A DNA stretch of 13,896 nucleotides from OFTM10 sp964196195 (GTDB lineage Bacteria > Actinomycetota > Acidimicrobiia > Acidimicrobiales > Aldehydirespiratoraceae). Under the pieces are notes generated by a model. It worked only from the letters and a program-made list of their open reading frames with translations, was not told where the DNA came from and made no database searches. The first letter of the stretch is position 1; the number at the start of each line of letters is the position of its first letter. The DNA is taken from positions 1 through 13,896 of the forward strand of contig CAXMSE010000070.1 in NCBI GenBank assembly GCA_964196195.1, given 5' to 3'. This document shows positions 1-7,312 of the stretch, one piece after another. The position numbers and the translations under genes are program-made.

Positions 1-504
1 GAGGCGAATTCGCACCCGACCGAAGCTGACCTGATCGCCGTCTATTGCCACTTCGCCGGAGGCGAACGTGGCTTCCACGGCCATCACGAGCAGGGCGGAT
101 TGGGTGTCTGAGTCCATGGCGGCCTCGCCGCTCCACCAGAACGCTTCCCCCGGGAAATTGTCCGGGAATGAGATCGGCGCTGTCGGATCGGTTATCTCGT
201 TGCCGACGAACCCACAGAGCGGTTCTAGGAAGTCGAGGCACAATTCCACCTCGGTGCCATGGGCGTCTCGGTACCACACTGGGTAGCCGTTATCGGAGCT
301 GATCGGGCCGATGGCCGATTGATCCGGAGACAGATCGTGCACCGCCAGTACGGTGCCGGCGACCATCGCCATCGAGGCGATCAGGACCGAGACGAAGATC
401 GCAGCGTTTCTGCGGCTCCGTGATCGTCGCCACGCTCGAGTTGCGCATCCCGTGAACCTGTTCGCCTTCACATCACATGCTTGGTCATCCACCGCTTTGT
501 TCAT
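1..504 (-). CDS. secreted protein, N-terminal part (runs off left edge)
   Basis: An open frame on the minus strand starts at ATG 504 and has no stop for 168 codons before the window edge. Residues 1-33 are rich in basic residues, and residues 34-55 form one hydrophobic segment ending in AGTVLAV, so this looks like a signal peptide or signal anchor with a long basic n-region. Mature residues carry the motif NGYPVWYRDAHGTEVELCLD, followed by PLCGF, then FPDNFPGEAFWW, ALLVMAVEATFASGEV and SFGRVRIRL. I recognise this order of motifs (G[FY]P.WY.D..G....LCLD, F..WW, then a [FS]..R.RIR strand) from the N-terminal region of uncharacterised large secreted proteins in actinobacteria and other bacteria. 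No biochemical function is known to me. Only a weak SD (AGGG, about 6 bases upstream) is present. The C-terminal part lies outside the window. Confidence 0.75.
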   Translation of the reverse strand, partial: MNKAVDDQACDVKANRFTGCATRAWRRSRSRRNAAIFVSVLIASMAMVAGTVLAVHDLSPDQSAIGPISSDNGYPVWYRDAHGTEVELCLDFLEPLCGFVGNEITDPTAPISFPDNFPGEAFWWSGEAAMDSDTQSALLVMAVEATFASGEVAIDGDQVSFGRVRIRL

Positions 505-805
505 GATCGCCCTATTCGTTTGAATATCGCCCGCCAAGGCGACTGAATGGGCGAACGTACCGAACGCTATGGGTATAATTCAAGGCTGGAGACGAATGTT
601 GTTAATTTCTTAATTTTTATTTGGCGCTGCGGTAAAGGCTATTTGGATGTGTAACGAGTGCGCATGGGCGACGAGATCCAGTGCTGGAAAGCGGGCGCCA
701 GTCGCTGGGTGAGGTCGAAATCGTGCCTACCCGGCCGTCGACGGATCAGCACTCGTCGATCTTTTGGCGGACCCGACCCGAGCAGTGGGCCCGGTCGGCC
801 GGATC
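505..805. other. non-coding stretch with AT-rich segment and possible promoter
   Basis: About 300 bases lie between the secreted-protein gene ending at 806 and the one starting at 504, both on the minus strand. Frames here are only extensions of shadow frames. Bases 585-650 are much richer in A/T than the surroundings. On the minus strand TTAACA (605-600) lies 18 bases from AATTAT (581-576), which is a plausible promoter for the gene starting at 504 and would give a leader of about 65 bases. A perfect TATAAT on the plus strand (574-579) faces no recognisable plus-strand gene. Bases 773-798 contain CCGACC/GGTCGG, a 6-bp stem with a 14-base loop and no T run, just past the stop at 806. It is at best a weak terminator. 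Confidence 0.35.
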
Positions 806-1423
806 TCAGCTCTCGCGTTCCTCGATGTCGTGAGCGGGACCATTTTCCCACCAGACGTCGAGTCGAGAACGGTGGTTCGGGGAGCGGAATTCGATTTTCA
901 GTCCCTGTGATTGATCCTCGATAATTACTCCGAAGTCGGGATTGGCCGTGGCCCATAGGAGCTTTAGGCCCGACGCCGAGAATGAGATCGCTGCGCTGCC
1001 GCCAGTGAGAGTGAACGTTTGGGTCTCGGCCGCCGGGGTCGGGGCGGTGGCGGGCACAGTGGTCGACGTGGTCGTGACGGTTGGCGCAGGGGCCGCGTCG
1101 GGCACGGAGGAGGTGGCCGGCACGCTTGTGGTGCTCGATTGGGAGGCGTTCGCTGTCGTCGAGCTCCCGGATCCGGACTCTTGCCCGGCAGATGCGGGCT
1201 GGCTCGTGGTGGTCGTCGAGTCGGTGGTATCGATTGATTGATCGTCGACCGGGCTTTCGCCGGTGACGAGGTCCGGCGATCCGATGTTGGTGATGAGGGG
1301 GACGATGGTGGCGGGCGGTGGTGCGATCACCTCGCTGTTGACGACGCCCACGCCAGCCCAGGCGACGGTCACGGCGCCGATACTCGCTACTACCCAAAGC
1401 GCGGCCAAGGCGAAGGATCTCAT
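806..1423 (-). CDS. secreted Thr/Ser/Pro-rich protein beside a two-component system
   Basis: A 205-residue protein counted from ATG 1423. Residues 4-25 are a hydrophobic signal sequence (MRSFALAALWVVASIGAV). Residues 60-135 are a low-complexity Ser/Thr/Pro/Ala stalk, and residues 136-201 form a compact domain (TFTLTGGSAAISFSASG, then LKIEFRSPNHRSRLDVWW, then an acidic tail DIEERES). The layout suggests an exported or surface-tethered protein. I know this C-terminal type only as a conserved actinobacterial domain without an assigned function. The frame can be extended to TTG 1462, but the ATG at 1423 places the signal sequence at the N terminus. An AGGAG lies about 13 bases upstream of it, which is long, so the start is uncertain. 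It is divergent from the response regulator, and the direct repeat at 1468-1486 sits just upstream, suggesting control by that system. Confidence 0.75.
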   Translation of the reverse strand: MRSFALAALWVVASIGAVTVAWAGVGVVNSEVIAPPPATIVPLITNIGSPDLVTGESPVDDQSIDTTDSTTTTSQPASAGQESGSGSSTTANASQSSTTSVPATSSVPDAAPAPTVTTTSTTVPATAPTPAAETQTFTLTGGSAAISFSASGLKLLWATANPDFGVIIEDQSQGLKIEFRSPNHRSRLDVWWENGPAHDIEERES

Positions 1424-1467
1424 TGGTCCAGTGTGGCTCCTGTCGACCGACGCAACCCCCAAAGGAT

Positions 1468-1486
1468 CCCTAAAAGTCTCCTAAAC
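1468..1486. promoter_or_regulatory. direct repeat, candidate OmpR-type operator
   Basis: On the plus strand CCTAAA occurs at 1469-1474 and again at 1480-1485, exactly 11 bases apart (context CCCTAAAAG and TCCTAAACA). Tandem half-sites with a period of about 11 bases are typical of OmpR/PhoB-family operators. The site lies in the gap between the secreted-protein gene and the response regulator. Downstream on the plus strand CCGACA (1488-1493) and TACCGT (1513-1518) could be -35 and -10 elements, which would put the transcript start about at ATG 1526 (leaderless). That the adjacent regulator binds here is inference. Confidence 0.5.
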
Positions 1487-1525
1487 ACCGACAATGTTTG
1501 CTGATGTGGCTTACCGTCGTTGTCT

Positions 1526-2206
1526 ATGGCCTCCGTATTCATCATCGAAGATGAGCATCAGATCCGAGAACTCGCTGTGAGGGCGCTCGCCGATGCGGGG
1601 CACGTCGTGTGGTCCGATGCCACCGCCATGGGCGGACTCCAAGGAGTGATAGAGAACGCGCCCGATGTCGTGGTCCTCGATCTGGGCCTGCCCGACCTCG
1701 ACGGTAGCGAACTGCTCCGCATGCTCCGTTCTGTATCGGACGTGCCCGTCATCGTGGCTACGGCGCGAAACGATGAGCAAGAGATTGTCCGTCTGCTGGA
1801 CGCTGGTGCTGACGAGTACGTGGTGAAGCCCTATTCCGGAGCAGAGCTCGAAGCCCGCATCCGAGCGCTCCTACGGCGGGCCGAGGCAGCGGGCAGCCAG
1901 AACAAGCTGGAGGTCGGAGAGCTTCGTATCGATCTTCGATCGCGGGTGGCGGAACTGGGCAGTGACGTTCTCAAACTCAATCGCAAGGAGTTCGATCTCC
2001 TTTCCTTTCTCGCGACTCGGGCGGGCGAGGTGGTGAGCCGCCAGGAGATCTATGGCGAGGTTTGGCGCCAGCCCTATGGTGGTGCCGACAAGACGATCGA
2101 TGTTCACCTTTCGTGGTTGCGGCGCAAGCTCGGTGAGACCGCAGCCGAGCCGCGGTATCTGCATACAGTGCGTGGAGTGGGAGTGAAACTCATCGACCCG
2201 GGATGA
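1526..2206 (+). CDS. OmpR-family response regulator
   Basis: A 226-residue DNA-binding response regulator. The receiver domain covers about residues 1-118 and has the acidic pocket E8-D9, the phosphoacceptor D52 (in VVVLDLGLP), T79 (PVIVATAR), the switch aromatic Y98 and the invariant K101 followed by P102. The C-terminal winged helix covers about residues 126-226 and has the usual LNRKEFDLLSFLA and recognition-helix region DKTIDVHLSWLRRKL, ending in the wing motif VRGVGVKL. It should be phosphorylated by the kinase encoded next and then activate or repress promoters. I chose ATG 1526. A TTG at 1520 in frame is possible, and neither has a clear SD, so translation may be leaderless. The stop overlaps the kinase start in ATGA. 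The most likely targets are its own promoter and the divergent secreted-protein gene. Confidence 0.95.
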   Translation: MASVFIIEDEHQIRELAVRALADAGHVVWSDATAMGGLQGVIENAPDVVVLDLGLPDLDGSELLRMLRSVSDVPVIVATARNDEQEIVRLLDAGADEYVVKPYSGAELEARIRALLRRAEAAGSQNKLEVGELRIDLRSRVAELGSDVLKLNRKEFDLLSFLATRAGEVVSRQEIYGEVWRQPYGGADKTIDVHLSWLRRKLGETAAEPRYLHTVRGVGVKLIDPG

Positions 2207-3474
2207 GGCGCCGACTGATCCTCGTATTCGTGGCTGTCTCCACGATGGTCGCCGTGGCATTCGTCGTGCCGCTCGCTTTCCTTGTCGAACGAACGGCAGA
2301 GGATCGCGCAACCGACGCCGCTCGCGCCGACGCGGCAGCGATCGTACCCGCGCTGGCAGCAGGAGGAACCGACTTCGCCATCGAGGCGGCGGTGGGGGCC
2401 ACCATCAGCGGACAACAGGGGTACACGACGGTCGTCCGGCCGAGCGGATCGATCATCGGTGCTTCTGAGGGAGTCACGGATCGGGTGATTGCCGCCCTCA
2501 CCACGGGTACGTCGTCGATTGAGGCGGTCGACGACGGACAGGAAGTCATCGTGGCCGTCGCCACCGGCCCGGGTCAACTCTCCGCTATCCGAGTGTTCGT
2601 ACCCCGAGACGATCTACGACGAGGCCGCGATCGCGCCTGGATCGCGTTGGCAGTCGTGGGGATCGTGCTGGTCGCCATCGCGGTCGGAGTGGCCGACCGA
2701 CTTGCTCGCACCATTGTTCAGCCGACTCGACGACTTGCCAGCGCCGCGGTGCAGCTCGGTGGTGGAGATCTGGGGGTCCGCGTCGAGCCAAGTGGCCCAG
2801 AGGAGCTGGTGGAGCTGGCCTCGGCCTTCAACGCGCTCGGCACGCGCATCACCGGCATGCTCGATCAGGAACGCGAGCTGGTCGCGGAGCTTTCGCACCG
2901 TCTTCGAACGCCGCTCACACGCATCCGGCTGCGCATTGAGCAGATCGACGATGCCGACACCGTGGCTGAGCTCAGTGACGATGTCGACGAGTTGGCCCGA
3001 GTGGTGACAGGGTTGATCGAGGATGCGCGGGGCTCGGTGGGGTCGAGTCCCTCAACGTGCGATCTCGCTGAAGTGGTTGCGGATCGCGCCGAGTTCTGGG
3101 CCGTTCTGGCGGAGGATCAGGGTCGGCCATGGGCGCTGGCCACCATCGATGGGCCACTCCCGGTTGCGGTGAGGAGGGCCGACATGGATGCCGCTCTCAA
3201 CGTCTTGATCGAGAACGTGTTTCGCCACACCGACGACGACGTTGCGATGGAGATCGGCACGATCTCCGATCACGGTTTCGCCTGCGTATGGGTCGGCGAT
3301 GGCGGTCCGGGCTTCGAGGCCGGGTGGGCTGAGCGTGGAGCCAGCGGAGCGGACTCGACCGGGCTCGGACTCGACATCGCCCGGCGAACAGCGGAGACTG
3401 CCGGTGGGAACTTCGGGGTCGGCGACAGCCACCTCGGAGGAAGCCGGGTCGAGCTCCGATTCCCCCTCGTCTGA
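2203..3474 (+). CDS. membrane sensor histidine kinase
   Basis: A 423-residue kinase, partner of the preceding regulator, whose stop overlaps this ATG by 4 bases (translational coupling). TM1 is about residues 4-28, an extracytoplasmic sensor region of about 115 residues follows (29-144), and TM2 is 145-165. The HAMP linker runs about 166-220 (IVQPTRRLASAAVQLGGGDL, then EELVELASAFNAL). The dimerisation/phosphotransfer helix contains ELSHRLRTPLTRIR with the phosphorylated H232. The ATPase domain shows the N box around N338 (LIENVFRHT), the G1 box D366-G-G-P-G and the G2 box TGLGL at 386-390. Everything needed for autophosphorylation is present. The sensor region has no cysteines or recognisable ligand motif, so the signal is unknown. 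Confidence 0.95.
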   Translation: MRRRLILVFVAVSTMVAVAFVVPLAFLVERTAEDRATDAARADAAAIVPALAAGGTDFAIEAAVGATISGQQGYTTVVRPSGSIIGASEGVTDRVIAALTTGTSSIEAVDDGQEVIVAVATGPGQLSAIRVFVPRDDLRRGRDRAWIALAVVGIVLVAIAVGVADRLARTIVQPTRRLASAAVQLGGGDLGVRVEPSGPEELVELASAFNALGTRITGMLDQERELVAELSHRLRTPLTRIRLRIEQIDDADTVAELSDDVDELARVVTGLIEDARGSVGSSPSTCDLAEVVADRAEFWAVLAEDQGRPWALATIDGPLPVAVRRADMDAALNVLIENVFRHTDDDVAMEIGTISDHGFACVWVGDGGPGFEAGWAERGASGADSTGLGLDIARRTAETAGGNFGVGDSHLGGSRVELRFPLV

Positions 3475-3488
3475 CCGATTCCCTCATT

Positions 3489-3517
3489 CCAGCCTCAGAC
3501 TTCGAATTTGGTGCTGG
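3489..3517. terminator. weak hairpin between convergent genes
   Basis: CCAGC at 3489-3493 pairs with GCTGG at 3513-3517. A few further pairs inside the loop (CAGA with TTTG, one of them a G-T pair) are possible. It lies in the roughly 70-base gap between the stops of the kinase (plus) and the DUF2510 gene (minus), so it could end transcription from both sides. Only CTTT follows on the plus strand, so as an intrinsic terminator it is weak. Confidence 0.3.
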
Positions 3518-3545
3518 CTTTAGACCGTTGGGGTAGAGAACGGCA

Positions 3546-4544
3546 TCAATTTGGGGTGGTGGCCACGAGTTCGGGGTCGACCGGAGCGTTGATCCCGTTG
3601 TAGATGACGGCGTAGCCGGCTCCGCTCACCACCATCTGGAAGGCCTGCCCCAGCGCGGTGACAAGGGCGTAGCCCCACAGGCTCACCGCGAACACGGCGT
3701 TGGACACCGCCCCGATGGGCAGGCCGAGTCCGAGCCCCAACAGGACCAGGAGCAGGAAGCGAAGCACCACGTGGCGCCAGCGTCCGACCATGGCTGACCT
3801 GGTGGTGGCGATGACCCCAACGTGTCGGGGGCCCGAGGCGACGGCCACCCCCGCGACGATGAGGTAGGGCGCCATCCACAACATCACTACGAGGGTGGCG
3901 GGCACAACCAGCAGCAGCACCACCGGAGCGACAACGCCCACCAAGGCCATGACGATACTCAGGGCGAGAAGCGCCAGCAGAGCCTGGAGCACCAGCAACA
4001 GCAGCCGTGGGATTCGTCGGATCCCTCCCCGTAGTGCCGCGCCCGCTCCGATCTCGACTCCGTTGTCGGCGGCGACAAACAGGCGACTCAGGCCCAGGGC
4101 ACTCATCGACGCGCCGACGATCCACACGATCGCACCGACGGTGGCGGCAAGGACAGCCGCGCCCGAGACCGTCACATCGATTGAGTCGATGAAGATCTTG
4201 TCGTCACCCGAGTTGGGATCGAAGCCCGGGGTGGTCGCGCGATCGATGAGTTCCTGAACGTCGACGTTTATCGCTTCGTTCACGCCGAAGTAGACCAGGC
4301 CCGCACCCACCAGGGTGCCGATGGCGATTGGTAGGGCCACGATCACGGCCTCTCGCCAGGTGCGTGCGAGTAGGGCGAAGACCTTGCCGAAGATCGACCC
4401 CGCGGAGTCGCCGCCAGGTCCCGTGGGGGGCGATGGGATTCCCTTGGGGCTGCGGTGCTCGGTCCACTCGTTGCCGTCCCAGTAGCGGTATTGGAGTGCG
4501 TTTTCGGGGTCGTCGTACCAATCGGCGGGAGGCAACGTCACCAT
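3546..4544 (-). CDS. DUF2510 multi-pass membrane protein
   Basis: A 332-residue protein. Residues 6-32 form a DUF2510 module (PADWYDDPENALQYRYWDG, then NEWTEH), a short Trp-rich domain common at the N terminus of actinobacterial membrane proteins. A Pro/Gly linker (34-48) follows, then about six hydrophobic segments at roughly 66-86, 126-150, 179-205, 206-235, 257-282 and 290-315. A 35-residue acidic extracytoplasmic or loop region (90-124) contains GFDPNSGDDKIF. The C-terminal membrane part resembles uncharacterised proteins with repeated long Leu/Val helices, and no catalytic or transport motif was found. The ATG at 4544 has no clear SD. It is divergent from the Cys-rich gene starting 43 bases away, so the two may share a promoter region. 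Function unknown. Confidence 0.85.
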   Translation of the reverse strand: MVTLPPADWYDDPENALQYRYWDGNEWTEHRSPKGIPSPPTGPGGDSAGSIFGKVFALLARTWREAVIVALPIAIGTLVGAGLVYFGVNEAINVDVQELIDRATTPGFDPNSGDDKIFIDSIDVTVSGAAVLAATVGAIVWIVGASMSALGLSRLFVAADNGVEIGAGAALRGGIRRIPRLLLLVLQALLALLALSIVMALVGVVAPVVLLLVVPATLVVMLWMAPYLIVAGVAVASGPRHVGVIATTRSAMVGRWRHVVLRFLLLVLLGLGLGLPIGAVSNAVFAVSLWGYALVTALGQAFQMVVSGAGYAVIYNGINAPVDPELVATTPN

Positions 4545-4586
4545 GGTGACGGTATCGGGTGGAGTCGGACCCTACGCTGCGTCGCG

Positions 4587-5246
4587 GTGACGGACTCAGC
4601 AACGCAGTACGAGGAATTCGAGGATCCGATCGATGGCACTCGGTGGAGCGTCGACGTCGAATTCCTGTCGTCGAACTGGCGCTGCATCTGGGGAGCAGGC
4701 TGCGAGGGGATCCTCGATCGTCCCGCCGCGGAACTCGGTCAGGGCTGCTGTTCGGTGGGAGCGGAACTGCTCGACTCCGATGAGTCGAAGCTGGTGGCTG
4801 CTCTCGCCGCCACCATCGACGAGGAACGGTTCCAGATGATCGAGACCGCGCGCTCGACCGGCGTGTTCCGCGACTCCGATCGGGACCACACGGCCCTGGT
4901 GGACGGTGCATGCATCTTCCTCAACCGCCCAGGGTTCATCGGCGGCGAGGGGTGTGCGCTTCACCTCCAGGCAGAGGCCGACGGGGAGAGGGCGATCGAC
5001 TGGAAGCCGTCGGTTTGTTGGCAGCTGCCGCTCAAGGTGGAGCGTGTGGGATCGTCAGCGATCCTGCGCCGGTGGCGACGGTCGGACTGGGGCCCCGGCG
5101 GAGAAACGATGGCCTGGTGCTGTACCGAGGCCGACGAGCCATTGATCGGCTCAGTTCTAGTCGCGGAGTCACTCGGCGAGGAGTTGGAGGCTCTGGTCGG
5201 GCCCGAGGTCGCGGTGGCGATCCGCGAGCGGGCTGTCAGCCGCTGA
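4587..5246 (+). CDS. cysteine-rich conserved protein, YkgJ-like metal-binding candidate
   Basis: A 219-residue soluble protein with ten cysteines, mostly in conserved contexts: C33 and C39 (NWRCIWGAGCEG), C54-C55 (GQGCCSVGAEL), C109 and C123 (DGACIFLNRPGFIGGEGC, then ALH), C144 (KPSVCWQLPL) and C178-C179 (AWCCTEADEP). The order GxGCC, GACIFLN, GCALH and CWQLP resembles zinc/iron-chelating proteins of the YkgJ type and related Cys-rich actinobacterial proteins, so metal or Fe-S binding is likely but unproven. The frame is open from 4455, but upstream codons overlap the divergent gene and encode unrelated hydrophobic sequence. GTG 4587 (VTDSATQYEEF) is the likely start, without a strong SD. Its stop overlaps the convergent HD-GYP gene by 11 bases. 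There are no membrane segments or signal peptide. Confidence 0.8.
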   Translation: MTDSATQYEEFEDPIDGTRWSVDVEFLSSNWRCIWGAGCEGILDRPAAELGQGCCSVGAELLDSDESKLVAALAATIDEERFQMIETARSTGVFRDSDRDHTALVDGACIFLNRPGFIGGEGCALHLQAEADGERAIDWKPSVCWQLPLKVERVGSSAILRRWRRSDWGPGGETMAWCCTEADEPLIGSVLVAESLGEELEALVGPEVAVAIRERAVSR

Positions 5247-7260
5247 TAATGAGTTCCGACGCATAGGTGGTGGTGCCGTAGGCGAACCAGAGGTCGTCGC
5301 CCGACCCAGCATTCACGGCAACCTTCAACATGAGTGAGCGGTCGGCGGCGATTCGTGTCTCGACGTGGCCCATGGTCACCACTACTCGACCGAACCCGGC
5401 GCCGGAGCTTGACTGATCGAAGCCGATCGATCCGCTCGCGAGGAGCTGACAGTCAGTCTTGTTGGCTTGACAATCGTAGATCGCAGCATCGAGTTTGCCC
5501 GACTTGGCGGTGTCGAAGTTCTTGGTGGCAACCCACAGGCTCAATATCGGCTGGCCCGACACGTCGAATGCCCCGGACGTCTGTCCGAACCAGCGCTGCA
5601 TCTTCGTTGGGTCGGTCTCGGTGATACCGGCACCGATCCGAACGAGGAGGCCCTGATCGGAATCACGATCGGTGTCGTAGTTCCCGAGGGGGTCGGGACT
5701 GAGCGTCGCGTCGAGGGGCAGGTAGTCCTGGGAAGTAGAACTCCCGCCGCCTCCCAGGGAGAATGCATACGAAATGGGAGGAGCGACCGTCGTCGTGGTG
5801 GTCGTGGTGGTCGTCGTGGTGGTGGATGCGGTGGTCGTCGTGGTGGGCGCTGCGGTAGTGGTGGGGATCGCGCGAGGGATGGTCGTGGTGGTCGTCGTCG
5901 ATTCCACCCAGGTGACGCTGGCAGGGGTCGAAGTGGTGGCCGGAGTCGCCTCGAGGTCGGCGAGGGCGTCTGGTGGGGAAGTCATCTCCGGCACCGGGAC
6001 ATCGACGCTCACGGCGACCGAACTGGGCGGGAGGACCGCCGGGGAAGCTTCCTCGTCGGTTTCGACGGTCGCCGCCGGCTCACCTATGGCCCTCTCAGCG
6101 CTCGACTCGGGAGCGAGATCCGGTTTCCCGGCGCGCGGAGCAACCATCCCCGCGGTCGCGGCGATTGTCACTGCTCCTGCAGCAACCACGATCCCCCCTG
6201 ATGACGCCAGCGCGGTGAGAGGAGTGCGAACGAGGTCGGGGAAGTGTGCGAGCCAGCCCATCGGGCCGACGACCCAACGCATACGCCCCACCGAGATCTT
6301 CAGGAAGCTTCGTACAAGGGTGGGGTCGAACTGGGTGCCCGCGTTCTGGCGCAACTCCACGCGGGCCTGGCCCGCCGGGAGGGCCTTCTTGTACGACCGC
6401 GCTGCCGTCATGACGTCGAAGGAGTCGGCGATGCTCACGATCCGACCGGCGAGTGAGATGTCCGTGCCGGCCAAACCTGCGGGATACCCGCCCCCGTCCC
6501 ACCGCTCGTGGTGCTGGGTCGCGGCATCGACCCAATCGCCCAGCCATGGCCTCATAGACTCGATGTAGCCGGCGGCCGCCGCAGGGTGGGTCCGCAAGGC
6601 TGCCCATTCGGCGTCATTGGGGCGCTCCGGCTTGGTCAGGATCGCGGCATCTACTTCGAGCTTGCCGACATCGTGGATCAGCGCGGCCCAATTCAGCTTC
6701 TCCAGCTCCTCCTCGGAGAGGCCGATCTCCTCGCCCAACATCACCGAATAGGCCCGAACCCGTTCGGAGTGGCCACGGGTGAGCCGATCGTGGGTGCTCA
6801 GGGTGGCCAATAGATCGAGGAGGGTTTCGGCTGCCTGCTGGTCTGGGTCGGCCGGTCCGTTGGAGTCGGCCATACGCCTTTCGAGGGATCGAGCCGATCC
6901 GGCCCTCAGCGCGGTGCGGAATCTGGAGGGGGCCTCGTCGGGAAAGACCAGCGACATCGTGAGCAGGGCCCCGAGGGGTGCCATGCGTCGGGTGAGTCGA
7001 TGGACCGCGGTCGCGACGAGGGTCGAGACGGCTACTAGAAGCACCATCCACAGCCAGAAGTCGAGGGCGCCGGATGGACGTTGGATCACCCGTGAGGCCA
7101 ACTGCACAGCGACGACGCCGGCTCCGAATGGCACGAGAAGGATCGCGGCCCGGATGGCACGGCTGGCCCACGGGCGCGGGGCCCAGGAGCGACGCTCGAG
7201 CGTCGATGCTTGTGAAGATGCCGAACCGCCGGTGGCGGTCGTGGCGTCGGTGGGGCTCAC
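5236..7260 (-). CDS. membrane HD-GYP protein with extracellular stalk and C-terminal domain
   Basis: A 674-residue protein starting at GTG 7260. Residues 35-55 and 66-86 are membrane helices, and LLTMSLVFPDEAPSRF (99-114) follows, a motif common beside actinobacterial signalling domains. The HD-GYP phosphodiesterase domain (about 145-325) keeps its likely metal ligands H164, H196-D197 with K200 (HDVGK), H225, H250-H251 and D279, and the GYP motif at 258-260, so hydrolysis of c-di-GMP is expected. A further helix (about 349-373) leads out of the cell to an acidic/Pro region, a Thr stalk (455-492, with 13 consecutive Thr) and a C-terminal beta-rich domain (about 497-674) containing LPLDATLSPDP, YDTDRDSDQGLLVRIG and a Cys pair (YDCQANKTDCQ). 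The frame continues 52 bases after sufU. The arrangement suggests outside-in or inside-out signalling, but this is inference. Confidence 0.92.
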   Translation of the reverse strand: MSPTDATTATGGSASSQASTLERRSWAPRPWASRAIRAAILLVPFGAGVVAVQLASRVIQRPSGALDFWLWMVLLVAVSTLVATAVHRLTRRMAPLGALLTMSLVFPDEAPSRFRTALRAGSARSLERRMADSNGPADPDQQAAETLLDLLATLSTHDRLTRGHSERVRAYSVMLGEEIGLSEEELEKLNWAALIHDVGKLEVDAAILTKPERPNDAEWAALRTHPAAAAGYIESMRPWLGDWVDAATQHHERWDGGGYPAGLAGTDISLAGRIVSIADSFDVMTAARSYKKALPAGQARVELRQNAGTQFDPTLVRSFLKISVGRMRWVVGPMGWLAHFPDLVRTPLTALASSGGIVVAAGAVTIAATAGMVAPRAGKPDLAPESSAERAIGEPAATVETDEEASPAVLPPSSVAVSVDVPVPEMTSPPDALADLEATPATTSTPASVTWVESTTTTTTIPRAIPTTTAAPTTTTTASTTTTTTTTTTTTVAPPISYAFSLGGGGSSTSQDYLPLDATLSPDPLGNYDTDRDSDQGLLVRIGAGITETDPTKMQRWFGQTSGAFDVSGQPILSLWVATKNFDTAKSGKLDAAIYDCQANKTDCQLLASGSIGFDQSSSGAGFGRVVVTMGHVETRIAADRSLMLKVAVNAGSGDDLWFAYGTTTYASELIISG
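5785..5898 (-). repeat. threonine-codon trinucleotide tract
   Basis: Within the HD-GYP gene, ACC/ACG-type codons repeat to encode the Thr stalk (residues 455-492, broken by short Pro/Ala pieces). On the plus strand it reads as GTC/GTG runs. Its near-repetitive nature could let it change length by slippage, which would lengthen or shorten the stalk in frame. Confidence 0.7.
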
Positions 7261-7312
7261 CGAGGTCTATCGGCGCGTTCGGCCCCCCTTGTTAGCCCCC
7301 GGCTGCCAGGCC

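Noticed and set aside
574..579. Perfect TATAAT on the plus strand
   Set aside because: There is no matching -35 and no plus-strand gene for almost 1 kb. On the minus strand part of the same segment can serve the gene at 504.
639..1397. 252-residue minus-strand frame rich in Arg/His
   Set aside because: It is a shadow of the secreted-protein gene (806-1423) in another frame, with the Arg-rich composition typical of high-GC shadows.
5236..5246. Tail-to-tail overlap of the Cys-rich gene and the HD-GYP gene as a regulatory antisense
   Set aside because: An 11-base overlap of convergent stops is common in compact genomes and needs no special explanation.
5774..6568. Long plus-strand open frame rich in Val/Gly across the Thr stalk
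   Set aside because: It is the antisense of the Thr-codon tract and of the HD-GYP gene. It has no SD and no recognisable domain.
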